A stretch of 60,645 bases of DNA from Chloromonas sp. AAM2. Its lineage: Eukaryota; Chlorophyta; Chlorophyceae; Chlamydomonadales; Chlamydomonadaceae. The translations under genes were made by a program, and so were the position numbers. Shown piece by piece: positions 1 through 15,800 of this stretch. The notes under the pieces were generated by a model. The model did no database searches, was not told the origin of the DNA, and saw only the letters and a list, made by a program, of their open reading frames with translations. The stretch is from contig QAXH01003028.1 in NCBI GenBank assembly GCA_004335635.1, positions 251-60,895 on the forward strand, given 5' to 3'. The stretch's first letter is position 1. Each line of letters begins with the position of its first letter.

Positions 1-42
1 GGCGGTATCAATGACAGCAGCACTGACAATGCCACACTACCA

Positions 43-100
43 CTGGTTTCAGTGCAAGACACAAGAACTGTCCCAGAACTGGCAAACATCTTTGCTCGTT
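43..100 (+). repeat. Dispersed repeat family A, copy 1
   Basis: A stretch of about 55 bases that begins ACTGGTTTCAGTGC and ends GGCAAACATC recurs, on the opposite strand, at 7199-7254 inside the retrotransposon remnant, and in a more diverged form at 59568-59621. The core CCCAGAACTGGCAAA is shared by all three. A shorter piece, CCAGAACTGGCAAAT, sits at 14216-14230. The flanks of the copies differ, so this is a dispersed element rather than a segmental duplication. Its class is unknown. Confidence 0.6.
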
Positions 101-2438
101 TTAAGCACCTTGATCTGTCTTGCCCTCACACAGTTTTTCCAAACTCGCTGCTAGGGTTGTGCCTATCCATGCCGCGTTTTGTTGTGTTGCCCAATCCGCT
201 GGTGCTGCTTCTTTCCTTTACTTGCCCTGTACGCTTGGCTCTAGAGTTCATGCCAGTACGTTGATGATTAAGTAGGGTCCGCATACAACCAATGTGGGTT
301 ATCAATGCTGTGCCCCTGGGGACAACAAATCACGTCTGCAACACCATTACACACGATTAAGTGCTAGTTACAGTGTACCTCCGAACTGTGAAATAACAAG
401 AAAAGCCACGACAACAACTGCCACAGATGGGCTACAACATTCGCCAAAACGACAGCTTACTCCTCTCAACACGCAAGGCCAAAAACACCTGCCACAAAAG
501 TCAAAAAGGGTCATATGCGAGGGGACTACTGCTTTCATGTGTCAAAGTATGGAGACACTCTTAGAACTAAGCAGCCTCAGGGCACACGCTCGGATGGTTG
601 CAGATGCTGGGGCCCATCATATCATGTACGTGCACCTGCTGGGCCTAGCTGCCAGTATCGTCAGCACACCAAGTGTCTGCCCACCAAGCAGCTAAACCAG
701 CCTGCTCATCTTTTAGATTAACCCAAGATGTGAGCCAGCTACGGCACCATACACTCAACATGACTGGCACCCACCCCGCTTGGGCCGTGCATGGAGTCAA
801 GAAGGGTGGGCGTACGCGCGCAGTATGTTGGATAGATACCTCCGCACTTTTTTGACAAAGGGTGAAACACAGTCACACTCACTCACACACGTGTTGCCCC
901 ACCGCCCTGCCGCAATCAGCTATAAAATGCGTGACATGATATGCTTCCCAATCTCACGGCCACAAAGTGTGATCACAAAAGCTCACGACCTCCATGACAC
1001 CACACGCCAACCGACTTTGACTGCTCAAGCACCTTCAAACTTTGCACTGCACAGGCTTAACAAGGCAACCCCGCAGCAGGCAAAGAGCCAGCCCACACGC
1101 ACCATCGACTGCCTGTCACCTAAAAAGGGCATTGTGCACGTCCGCACAAAATCCGATGTCGTGCTATGGTTCTGCCTGATACATTCCAGTCTCGGCTTTC
1201 GCTGGTGTTATGCCACAAGGCCACGACGAATGGGCCCAAGTCAGCGTGCACATGCCCCCTGTGGCAGAGGATGCATGCTATACGACCATCTAGCTTGGCA
1301 AGCTCAATGTGCTGTTGGGTCAGCCGGCTAGTTGCATGTGGCGCATGTGATGATCTGGGCAGGGATTGCAAATTGGCATCGGTCGGGTGGGATCAAAACT
1401 GTTTTGTGTTCCTGTACCAAGCGTCCTTGCCGCAATACAAAGGAGCCTAGCCCCCTTGCTGGCCTGGGCATGATGTGCAGGGTATGGTCAGGTGGTGGTA
1501 TAAAGCACCGCCTGCAGCAACCATAGCCATGCATGCATTCTAACCGTCTCCTGCTGGGCTATTCGAGTGCAGACGCGGCCTAACTAGCACCGGCACATCA
1601 ACAGCCTAGGAGCACACCTGGAAACCACCACAAACGACCGCATAATAGCAAGCGTGATGCACAACATCACACAACTTCATTGTAGTTTCAGCCAAGTGGT
1701 TTCAAACAAGATATGATCTGATTTGATAGTGTACAAAAGGTGCTTCTTTTTATCAGCAAGCGACACAAGCAGAGCCCTCTCCAGGCGCTATCAGGATGAG
1801 GAAATGCCCTGACATGGCATGAATGCCTCTCCAGTTGCAGATGCCTACTACAGTGGGCACTGCCAACCTGATGAAAAGGAATACCTGTCTCTGCCGGCTT
1901 TGAAGCAACGGCTACCCAGGTAACAACCCCACTAGCGGATGCCATAAATCACACCAAGCTCAAAACCAGCGTACGCTCTAGCCTCCATAAGGAGCGTGCG
2001 TGGGTGTGTAGCTGCCAGCAGCAGCACAAAATCACATTACATGAGCATACATTGGCAGCAACCAACTGCCGTGCTGACCCAGGCTGCAGCTGCTGCTTGT
2101 ACACAGCAGCAATTACCGTGGCACATAGGCGATGCGTGTGTGGCGAACAGCACCATGGTGCAGCATGTTGGTGAGCTGGCAAGCGACAGGAAAGCTGGCG
2201 CTGCAACTCCCAAATAAGCTTGCCGTGAGCAGCAGCACGCTGGCACAACCTCGACTGCGTCTCCAGCTGGACAGGCTGACGGAACCTCGGGACTGCTAAC
2301 AATAAGCCGCTGCCACACCATAGGTGCTGCTCAAAAGCCAACCACTGCTGCCGCCGACCAAGCCAACCGCTACGCCAGCTGATGCGCTGCAACACTGCCA
2401 CTGCTGCTAACAGCTGCTGGTGCTGCTGTGGTGACGGT
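101..2438. other. No gene seen; downstream flank of beta-amylase
   Basis: I see no ORF here with recognisable protein sequence or matched splice sites. The part next to 2439 should hold the 3' untranslated region of the minus-strand beta-amylase gene. A TGTAA word on the minus strand near 2036-2040 could serve as its poly(A) signal. Open frames in this stretch are short and overlap one another in several frames. Confidence 0.5.
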
Positions 2439-5751
<3,313 letters not shown>

Positions 5752-6340
5752 TGCTGTCGGGGCGCCTGGCACTGCGATAAGCAATGCAGAACAGGGAGGT
5801 CGAAATGAGAACCATGCTGGCGTGGAATTCAGCTTGGAAACCCCATGCAATGGTCGGCACTTGCCTGGCCTTGACGCCGCGACGTCCAGCAGCAGGGCCT
5901 GTCTCCCTGGACGCCCCACAGCCCTCTGTTGCTCATGGGATGAGTCAGCGCATAGCCGGCGGACCCACAAGTGCCAGGTTGGTAGCCCTCGCAACCCTTT
6001 CCACTGTGTTTGAAAGCGGCTGGTCTACGTGCCCCGCAGGGCTGCTGCTGGATGCTTACTGCTTAATGGCAGAGTATGCCAGGCCAAAACACAAACAAAA
6101 GGCTGACGCAAACCTCGCAGGGTTTTTGCTTTCGTGTGCGCACTCCTGCTTCTTCAACAGAACTTGTGTGGGGCTGGAGCGTGTAAGCCAAGTCGCTAGC
6201 GTGTTAGTACCGTGCATGGCAGCAGGTGGCACCTGGTTGGGTGGGAAGCGAAAGGGGTGGCACGTGGTGGTTGGGTGAGTCAGCAACAACTGTCAGTTTG
6301 GTTGTCTCCGCTTTCTTCACCCTCTCTCCTCTGTCAGATT
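5752..6340. other. Upstream flank of beta-amylase
   Basis: No protein-coding feature can be supported. The missing first exon and promoter of the minus-strand beta-amylase should lie here. Two candidate acceptors (after CGACAGCAG and after TTATCGCAG) precede the first confident exon, but no upstream exon with a clear donor and ATG was found. Confidence 0.4.
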
Positions 6341-6675
6341 TGCCCCAACTTGCTTGAGGAAGCATGGGCGTATGAACACCCATGCCAGATATCTGCAGCC
6401 AATCTACAGCTCATCTGTGAAGTGAAGCTTTCCCAGTGTAAACGTAAAATCTGGCCAAGTCTGCACATCATCTGGACATACCAATGGAACCACGATTCCT
6501 AACCCTCTCTTCTCTTCCCCAAGAGGGTTCCATTGGTATGTCCAGATGATATACAGACTTGGCCAGACTTTACATTCACACCGGGAAAGCTTCACTTCAC
6601 AGATGAACTGTAGATTGGCTGCAGATATCTGGCATGGGTGTTCATACGCCCCTGCTTCCTCGAGCAACTTGGGCA
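6341..6675. repeat. Large foldback (inverted repeat), arms about 150 bp
   Basis: The arms 6341-6491 and 6526-6675 are imperfect reverse complements, separated by a loop of about 34 bases. Matching landmarks are CTTCACTTCACAGATGA against its complement, and the inner ends TACCAATGGAACC and GGTTCCATTGGTA. Transcribed RNA would form a long hairpin. Architecture and size fit a foldback or MITE-like non-autonomous element. No transposase is encoded and no target-site duplication could be fixed by eye. Confidence 0.85.
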
Positions 6676-6716
6676 TATCTTTGACATCTGACATCTGTCA
6701 CCCTTTTTCACCTTGT

Positions 6717-6889
6717 GTTGGTTGAGCAACTTGGGCAAACCTGACATCTTTGACAACTGACAACTGTGAGCCTTCTTCACCTTGTCAGATGTCAAAGATT
6801 TCAGATTTGCCCAAGTTGTCACAAGGTGAAGAAGGCTCACAGGTGTCAGATGTCAAAGATGTCAGGTTTGCCCAAGTTGCTCAACCAAC
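6717..6889. repeat. Second foldback, arms 69 bp
   Basis: The arms 6717-6785 and 6821-6889 are near-perfect reverse complements (about three mismatches), with outer ends GTTGGTTGAGC and GCTCAACCAAC. The words TTTGCCCAAGTTG and CAGATGTCAAAGAT recur in the loop, in the arms, and at the outer end of the first foldback. The two structures are therefore related pieces of one repeat family. It abuts the 3' end of the retrotransposon remnant. Confidence 0.85.
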
Positions 6890-7036
6890 ATCATTACATG
6901 GCTTTTCATGGTTTAACCCACGGAACTGCAGCTAAACACAACATCTCTCCAAGAATTACGCGCCTGGCCATTGTTAAGCCAAGAAAGTTCACTGGTAGCA
7001 GGGTGCAAAGTACAAATTTCATCACCAGCAACACTG

Positions 7037-8535
7037 TTACAAGTTGAGAGTGGGGCACCCCTGCTGTCCCTCTGGGGCTGGAACAGTTGCAAAAAGCAAA
7101 CGTTTGACGCTGGAAGTGGCAGGTATGCGCCCCATGTGGCTTAGCCACCTGAGCCTGTGTGTTCTGAGCAGGGAACTAATGTAACACACTAAAAAAAGAT
7201 GTTTGCCAGTTCTGGGACAGTTCTTGCGTCCTGCACTGAAACCAGTGGTAATGCTGTTCTGTTGGGTCTGATGTGTCTGTGCGTGCGTGTGAACGAGTTG
7301 ATTCGTCGGTGAAGAATGGGTTATGTTCATCGTGAAGGACACATCTGCAGGTTGATGAGTTCTGGCGTAGAGGTCAGCATTGCTGATCACCTCTGGGCCT
7401 AGACGTTCATGCAGAATGCGTCGCAGGCAGGTGTTGTTGAACACATCCAACTGGTGTTGCTGAGCTCTAGTTGGTGCCCATGACTCAGCAGCGCCAACAA
7501 TCAGGATAGGCACAACAATAGCCCTGTAAATACGCATCTTGCTGGTCAAGCTGACACTATCACTGAACACCTTGCGTTGAAGGTCATGGAAGGCGACACC
7601 TGCCTGCCGTATGCGCGTACTGAGCTCTGTGTCCTGTTGCACTGAACCTTGATGAATGCTGCCCAGATAGCGAAACTCATTGACATGCTGTATTTGCCCT
7701 TCCTGCAATTGAATGGCCTGTGTGCGTTCCTGGCCACTATTTCCAAACATCACGGCTTGTGTCTCGGTGTAGTTGAGTTGCATGCCCCACTCCTCTGCTG
7801 TCTGCTCCAGAACCTGGAGTGCTATTTCCAGCCCTGCAGCATTGTCTGGCATAAGCACAAGCATTACATTGCTTATAAGCATACATTATGAGAATGGCCA
7901 ATGCGGTATGCCATTCTGTACCCTTTTATCCCTTTCTCCTAGCATGTGTGCATAACAATGCGTGCTGGGAAATCCATGAACACATTGAACAGGATTGGTG
8001 ACATGGGGCTGCCTTGCCGTACCCCGCTGGACATGGTGAAAGAGTCAGAGGTGTGGCCACTTTGTGCAACTACTTCTAGTACCTGAGCCCCACACCCACT
8101 GTACTGGTCCTCTAATAGGCCCACCAGCTTGGCTTCAACACCCCTGGCTTGCAGCAGCTCCCAGAGCGCCTGCCTTTTAACAGAATCAAAGGCTTTGCTG
8201 AAGTCGACAAAGGCTGCATGCAATGGTGTGTTGCAGTCGCGTGCTAGCTCCTCCAACCGGCACATGCTGGACAGCCTCCCCAGTTGGGACAACAGCCGTG
8301 CTGGCAGTCCAACAGCTGGTTGCACAGGTGCTGATGAGTGCGGCTGTGGATAATCATGATTTAGAACCTCTACTAGTAACAGTGTGACGCCTCTGTAGTT
8401 GTCTTGCACGACTTTGCTGCCTTTCTTGTGGATGGACCACAGTAGTGCCCGTTTCCAATCGCACATGCTAGGAGTGACGTCAAGATGCAGGAGCAGGTAC
8501 TGCCTGCACGTCAACTGTGGTTCAACAGTGAACAA
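7037..8535 (-). pseudogene. Reverse transcriptase remnant of LINE-type element
   Basis: The upstream frame (8535-7939) carries RT motifs: DNYRGVTLL, then AFVDFSKAFDSV (catalytic Asp box), then SSGVRQGSPMSPILFNVF. It ends in a stop just before the expected YADD box. A second frame (7882-7037) continues with LMPDNAAGLEIALQ, the region after the active site, then FRYLGS and an HRLRWLSHMGRIP-like C-terminal motif. At the position of the two catalytic Asp residues it reads ISN, and the frame is broken between the parts. The enzyme must be dead. Between the MNIT and RTHRLRW stretches about 50 residues are unlike the family and include the inserted repeat A. No endonuclease domain was recognised. 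Confidence 0.85.
7199..7254 (-). repeat. Dispersed repeat family A, copy 2
   Basis: Minus-strand copy of the repeat seen at 43-100, matching over about 55 bases with few differences. It lies within the C-terminal coding part of the LINE remnant and is read there as foreign residues, so it either inserted into the element or was carried by it. Confidence 0.65.
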
Positions 8536-8720
8536 AGAGCACTTGCCTACACAATGCCGAGGTTGAGCTATGGCCCCTTACCTGGAATATGGTAGATGAT
8601 GGCACACAGGATGCTCTAGATTGGAGATGACGCATGGGGTTCGTTGCACACTGCATGCCCCCCACACACGACGCATGGCCGGAACGAGTGGCTGGTTTCG
8701 CCGAGGTACTGCGTCCTGGC

Positions 8721-9856
8721 TGCAACGGTACTGCGTCCTGTGCTGGTGCTAACCTGAATCACTCATCGTGACCACCACTATGCTGCTGCTCGCCCCACAT
8801 GACTCATGCCTTGCTAACTGTAATATATTCTAGAGCTGGGTGTGTATGCTGTGCCAGCTGCCCGTCAAGGTATCTGGCGGTGTGCATAGCAAGGGCGTGT
8901 TAGGAGAGGGGCATGAGGGGCAGCCAACTTCATGCTTGTCAGTTTCCCAAAACACTGCACTCTTCACAAGGCTGTCATGGCTTTGCGCAAGAGCTTGCTA
9001 CAGAGGGCATGGGACCCGTGTTGGTTTGCTTTGCACTTTGAGATATGGTTGCTCCATCCTAGAGCGTGAAATGTGCTTCCCCTGTGTACACACACATATC
9101 TGATTCACTGCCATTGATAATCTCATCTTCCTGTCTTCGTGTCTGTTGTATTGTCAGATGCTTTGGGCATCAAGCGCATTGCACAGGCTGACTTGGTCAG
9201 TCAGGGAGTCAAACAGCTACCAAAGCGCCACGTGAACACCCAATTTTCCCATGCGCCCACGTGCCAATCTCTAGCGAAGATCGTGCGGTGTGGCTTTGTG
9301 GCTTGGCTGCCTCCCCATAGAGGCGGCAGCCACTTGAACACCCAGGACCACCAAAGGACCACATTGCCCTGATGATGACAATCCTCACCTACGGCTCACT
9401 CTACGGTTTACTGAGATTGCCTTAGCAGATTTTCTGCATGATTGCACCTGGCCATCACCGTCATTGGCAACTTATCACTTCGCTGACCATAACCCGTTTT
9501 AGTGAACAAGTGCACAACAACTTCTTACAATGTTTCAATGTTACACTCCCTGATGGGCACAGTTCACATCAGTCGAGGGACGGCAGGCAACACAATCAAT
9601 GAAAAGAATTCATGGAATCAATCGTAGTGACATGAGGCGTCTAAGAAGATGAAGATACGAACAGAATACCCAGTGCATCAGGCAACAGGGCAAAGGGTAG
9701 CCAACAGGCGTGAGTTCACTGAACTGGACCGGCAGCTGTCAGGTTCACTTGCTGCATCAAGCCAGCTCCTATACAAGGCAGCTCTACTGTTCACCGGGCT
9801 GCACACCAACCGCCCAACTGAGAAAGCAACAATTAGGATTGGAAAACAACGACCGG
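8721..9856. other. Intergenic; nothing recognised
   Basis: No coding signal was found. Minus-strand TGTAA words near 9526 and 9542 lie about 300 bases past the stop of the giant gene that ends at 9857, and could be its poly(A) signals. Confidence 0.4.
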
Positions 9857-12800
9857 TCATTCAGCTCTGGCGTCCCAGGGTTGGCGCTGCTGCTGGCGCT
9901 TTCTCAATCGGCGCACCTGTCCCACATGCACCCCACCCAACTCCATAGCCACCTCCCCCTCACGCTCCCCCACGTCCTCCCAATCCCATTCACGTGAGTC
10001 CACATGTCTACCGGGGCTGGTGGCAATACCCGCTCCAATGAGCCCCACTAGCACCCCCGCTGCGCCCTGCGCTAACACCCCAGCAAGCCTGGCAGCAGGC
10101 CCAGGAGAAACCTCCAGTCGCCGCTGTTGCTTTGCTGTGCTGCTTGGCATGCATAAGCCATGTTCTGCCTTGGATACCGCAGCGGCCGTGTGTGAGGGTC
10201 TGTTCCGGAAACCAGCAGGCATATCTGAGTGGGCCACATCAGCAGCCCGGTGTGCGAGGGTGCCCCTTGAGCTGGGATGGGGCTCAGTGGCAGGTTGTTG
10301 GTTGAGGCTGCCTGCCAACCCTGGTGCAATGGACGCCTGCTGGGCTGCAGTGGCGACCTGGCCTGACGAATCAAATGCCGCTTCTGTGTTAGCAGCCTGA
10401 TCCCCTGCACTGCCGGTCAGGTGTAATTCAAACGCTGAATCCGCGGGCACACAGACTTGGGGAGTGTATGGCACGTTGTGTCCAACCAGAGGCACTGCAG
10501 CGTTCCCTGATAGCCGTGTGGCATCAGCAGGCACACTGGCATGCGGCACACCATGCCCGGTTGGAGGCCCAAGGCATCCATCGCTTGCTAGCCATATGGG
10601 AATTTGTAGATCATTGTGCTGAGGGGCTTGCCACCCAATTGCCACAGCAGCATGGGATGCAGGGATGGTATGGCCATGTGCAACCTCGTGCACCCATGCT
10701 GCTGCATGTGGCATGGGTGCATGGGTTTGCTCAGGTGGTTGTGCATGCGATGCTGGATTGACTTGGGGACACCCACGGCCAGGCGTGGGTGTTGAAGCTT
10801 GCGCTGAGATGGTAGCTTGGTTAGCGTTCACACCGGTCTTTGCTGTGTTGGTGGCAAGACGCGCAACAGCGGTGGTAGCCTCTGAGAGAGCAGGGGTAGC
10901 CTGCCCTTCGATTGCCACCCCGGCCGAACCGATACACGTATGAACAGTAGCGGCATTAGCATCAGCTGAGGCTGCAGCAGTAGACTGTGCACCCTGGCCT
11001 GCATCTGGGCGTTGGACTGGGGCGCTGGCATGCGGCGCTGGAGCAATGACAGGCTGTAGGTGAACCTGGCTTGTAGATGGCACCTCTACGGACTCGGTGT
11101 GGTTGTGTGCCGGAGCAGTGATGGGACGGACATCCACTGAAGCGGCGGCACTGCGGCAGTAGATCAGCTGCGGCACCCAGGTCAAGTCATGTGCCAGCTC
11201 CATACCATCAGCCTGATGAGGCTTGTCGGTAAGAGAAGGCTTCACCTGCCAAGCCAGGGCTTCAGGGAAATCTGATGTGCTGCTTCTGCAGGTGCCGCTT
11301 GCCAGCTTGCCAGCATCACCAGCACTGCTGTCTGCATTTGGGTCATGGCACGTATGCACTCGCCCGGTAATGCCACCACTGCTGCGTTGCTTGGCAGATT
11401 CCTTGGCGGGAGCCGCAGAGAGCTCTGCTCTTAACGTCACTGAAACTGCCTGCCCTGCACCGTGTTTGGAAAAACCGGCTAGCTCAGGTACATGCAGCTG
11501 GTCTGACTGATCTGATTCGCAAAATTGGTGCAGCTTGTCTAGCGACTGGTGCAGCTGGACTGGCTGGAGCAGCTGGTGTGGCTGGTGGCATATACTGGGT
11601 GGCCGCTGAGACTCTGACAGCTGTGGGCAGTCCAACTGCTGTGGCTGCACAAGTGCAGTCATGCCTAGCACTTCCAAGTCACAGTGCATCACTCTTGAAC
11701 CAGCTTCTGATATTTGAGGTGCAGTTTTGGCATCGCTGTCGCTCTGGTGAAGATCCATATCCAAGTCATGGCTAATCAAAGCTGCATCAGGCTTCAAGGC
11801 AGGACCACCAAGGATTGCAGCTGATGCTGGCAGCAGCAGCCATGGCAGCAGCTGCTGGTATTCTGTGCTGGCTGGTGCTGGAGCAGCGCCGTCCTCCACC
11901 TGCTGTGCTGGCTGCCTGTTGAGCCATACAGCTGCAGCTGCCTGGGCCGCTGGTTTGGCTGCTAGACGTTGGGGCAGTCGCGGTTGATGTGCAGCAGCAG
12001 CAGCAACAGCTGGCTTGGCTGGTTCTGGATGGGTAAAGGACGCCTGGCTGGCGACGTTTTGCCCTGCCTTTTGCTCAAGGGTGATTACAGGTCGCTGGCT
12101 GGTAAGGCTTGGCCCAGCCCTGCGCAGCTTCCTGTTAGCGTCACCTGCCGGCTGTTGAGCAGCCAGTGCCAGCAGCGGCTGCTGGTTTACGTCCGGCTGG
12201 GACCAGCTGGGGCTAGAGACAGGTGTGATAACCGTGGGTGTGGGTGCAAGGGGCGACAGACTGCCATCGGATACCCTCGTTCTGAGCTTGGACAGGCCAG
12301 CAGGGACGTGCATCAGTTCGAGCAGGCTGGGCGACGCCATATCACCGGCTAATCCTTCCGCTAGTGTGTTAATGCCAGCTGTAGGACACTCCTGCAGGTT
12401 AGGTCCCGCGGTAATGGCTAACTCAGGCTGAGGTGCAACTGCCAACCCGCGACCCATGGGCCCAGATTCAGTATCAGCATGGGCGCCATCAGCCATACCA
12501 AGCGGCCTGCAAGGATCTGCATCGGACGAACCGTCTGCTGCACCTGCTGGCTTGCTGCCCAACTCACCATGGGGGTGCGGCAGGCACACCGCCTGCTGCT
12601 GCAATGCAGGCTCGCCTTGGTTTGACGGCAAACATTTAGATCCCACGCCTGGCATCTGTGTTGGGCTAGCAAGCGGCTCATCTTTCCCACGGCCTGGAAC
12701 CGGCTGTGCCTTGCCTGCAGCAAGCAGGACTGCTGACTGTTGAATTGTATTTGCGGGTTGCAGGGGTGGTTCCTGTACTGGTGGTGTTTGGGCCACCTCG

Positions 12801-15800
12801 GAATGCCAGTTTGGTCCAGGCTGCAGGCTAGGCATGGCCGGGCCATCCTGGCTGGGTGCTTGAGGGGGTTGGTGAGGTGGTTGGTTGAGGTGGTTTGGTC
12901 CAGAGGGCAGGTCGCCCTGGCTGGGTGGTTGGTGCAAAAAGGGCTGGCCAGGCGCTGGGATTGCATTTGGCAGCAGCTGAGCAAGTAGCGCCATGCCTTG
13001 ATCCCCAAGAAGGGCCTGTAGGGTGGGCAGGACGTCCTGTGTGGCCGGGAATGGGAGCAGTTTGGCGGAGGGCGGCATGCGGTGGGCGAGCGACCGGCGC
13101 ATGCCGGGGGCCATCGTCCGGCTGGTCCAGGGTTCAGAAGCTCCTGTCCAGGGCTCGGCGCTGGTCCTGCAAAGGAATCAAGAGTATTTGTTGGCTGGTT
13201 GTGCATGCAATTGGCATGTGTGTTGGATAGCTGCAGTCAGCCCAACGTTCGTGATCAGACACCCATTCACAAGCCTAGCGGCTACGGCTTGAATGCATGC
13301 CAGCACAGAATACGGAGGAAGCTGTTTGAATGTTGGAGGCTGTTCATCTAGCTGCTGCTGTTCTGGCATCTACAAGTCTTGCCCGATGCATGGTGGCAGT
13401 TGCCCATCACTGGTGGATATCACCAGACCATGCCCATAGATATGTCACTATGTCCCTCCCTACCTTTGGGATGCCCAGGATGTGTTGGCAGTCACAGGCT
13501 TGGCCATGTCACGTGGCAGCTGGGTGTCTGGCACGTGACTGGCAGTTTGAGGGTCGTTAGCAGTTAATCCCAGACGCACGGCAGGCAAGGACTGGTAACG
13601 CTGCATGTCACGTGGGTGTTGGTTGACAGCAGAATACACGCGTCCTCTGTTGCCTTGTGAACCCATTGCCGTTTCTGGCAGGCCCCACGTGCTCTCTGGA
13701 AGCTGCCCGGAAGGTGCCGCCTTGTGTGTCTGGTCCATGTGTGTTCGTGGGATGGACCCGGTGTGAGATGACCTCACAGACTCTGTATCACACTCTGATG
13801 CCAAGTCGACCATAGGATGTGAGGAAAGGGCACAGCCAGACTGGCTAGGAGTGGAGAGGCTGGGCTGTGAGGAGAGAGCATGAGCTTCCACCATTGCGGC
13901 TGCAAGCATGCGGGGCTGGCTGCGCGATGGGTTGTCGGACATTGGCCCTCTACTGATTGCCTGCAAGCACATTGGGGAGGAGAACAAACATAAGAGCGAT
14001 AGCATGGGGCCTGTGTTGCCACCGCTAAAACCAAAACGATTGCCGAGGTAATCAAACTGATGTGCACGCTCATGCACAAGTAACGTGCTGATGACAGACG
14101 CAGCTGTGGTCTCTATCATAGCCATAGCTGCCTGCCATACCATGGGCCTACATATTCGCATAGATAAAGATATTGGGCCTTTATATTTGCATACGCAGCT
14201 TGATGTGCCGAGGCCAGAACTGGCAAATATTTTTTTTCCTCTCATGCAGCGGTGGTATTCAGGTGGTATTCAGATTGAGCCTTTTTAGGAAAAGCAGGCA
14301 AAGCCCGAAGATGTGTTTGTTATGTGCTACAGCCATGTTATCAGACACAAAGCAAGCTTATAGCCCTAATCAGTAACAGTATCTTCTGTGAGTGGCGTAT
14401 CTTCACAAGTGTCTTACCGCATCATGCCCCGTTGAATGGGCCTGCCCCATGCCGCCACCCAGCCCCTGTGCCGTCCGCTGTGTTGACAATCCGTCGGGAT
14501 CACGGCCCCTGAGTTGTGTGGCCTGTAGCTGTGTGGGCGGGGTGGCCTGCCGCATCAACAAACGAGCGGACTTGTTGGTTGATGCCATTGAAGGCATGGC
14601 CTCTGTGGTGTCTGTGATGATGGGAAAACTGGTGGGATGACAAGCAGTGGCAGAGGCTGTGGTGTGGCATGTGTGGCCGTGGTCATGCGCAGTGCCGCAA
14701 GTTGTGGTTGGTGTGCTGGGTGACGCGGGGATAGAGGTTGTTGAGGCAGTTGTGGCGGCAGTTGTGGCGGTTGTGACACCCGGAGGCCTGCCGGAAGACG
14801 AATGCTTGACAGGTGCCTGCTGTGGGGCTGCCAGCGGTTTCCACGCCCCAACACCACCGAAAGCCCGTGCAGCAGAGACCCTGCTCAGTGCCTGGCGCAT
14901 GCGTGCTGGTGCTGTGTGTCTCGGCATGGGCTCCGGGGTGCACTGTGGCCCTGTTGAGAGGGGATGGGACTTGCCTGGCCAGGGCGAGATGGCCTTTGAA
15001 AATCCCATGCTTTGCAATGTTTCATCTTTGGCATCCCGCGCTGGCAAACTGGCATGGGACCTGCCAGTGGCCCGAAACGACTGGTCACGTGATGCAGGAG
15101 TGGGCCGTTTTCGAATCATGGCGTTCCCGCCCTCGCTGCCATTGGGTGCAACGGAAGCAACAGAGGGGGCCACACTGCTATAACCAGTCATTCGTCCGTT
15201 CACACTTGTGGCCGTGTCAAGCGTCCAAGGTTGTCTAGCTGAGCTCCAAGGTTGTTGTTGATGCTCTTGCAGTGCTCCTGGTGAAGTAGATCGGGCCCTA
15301 CGGGGGCCTCCTAGCTCTCTCTTGTTAACAAAACAACTGGCATGCCCTCCAACTGACGTCCTTTGAGCTCCAGGAAAAATGCTCCCACATGCCGCACGTG
15401 TACTGCCGTATTTTGTAACTGACGCTGGCGGTGGACCTGGTGCCAACTGCCATGCAGGTGACCATGACTCCCGTCTGCTGGAAGCTTCCGCAATATGAGG
15501 CGTTTCTTGAGCACGTGATCTGGAAGCACACAGTGAAGTGAGTCTGTTTGGTGACCACGTGCCTTGGATTGCATCACGTGGGTTGGCTGATTGGCTGTGC
15601 CTTGCGTCAAGCATCTGGTGGGTGGGTGAAGCTGCCCGGCGAACAGATGACGAGCGGGCTGGAGACCATGCATGTCTGGCACCGGCTTGGCTTGCATGTG
15701 GGCTAAGGGAACGTGCGCGGCTTGTGAAGCATGGGGATGGCTTGCGGTTGGCTCTTGGGCCCTGGGTGCCTGGAGATGGCAACCGGGCAGGCAACCAGGA

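Larger units (their letters stand above)
6890..8720 (-). mobile_element. Decayed non-LTR (LINE-type) retrotransposon
   Basis: A minus-strand element with reverse-transcriptase-derived reading frames (7037-8535) followed by a 3' untranslated part (7036-6897). The last 150 bases recur at 53972-54086 next to an (ATC)n run. That run would be a (GAT)n tail in element orientation, which is typical of the simple-repeat 3' tails of LINEs. At this copy the tail is only a short ATGTAATGATG-like stretch. The 5' limit is not clear; coding similarity stops near 8535 and 8720 is an outer guess. A copy of dispersed repeat A (7199-7254) interrupts the C-terminal coding part. Confidence 0.8.

Noticed and set aside
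12418..13206. 262-codon minus-strand frame in another frame of the giant gene
   Set aside because: It overlaps the longer frame that joins its neighbours in phase; shadow frames are expected in GC-rich low-complexity coding sequence.
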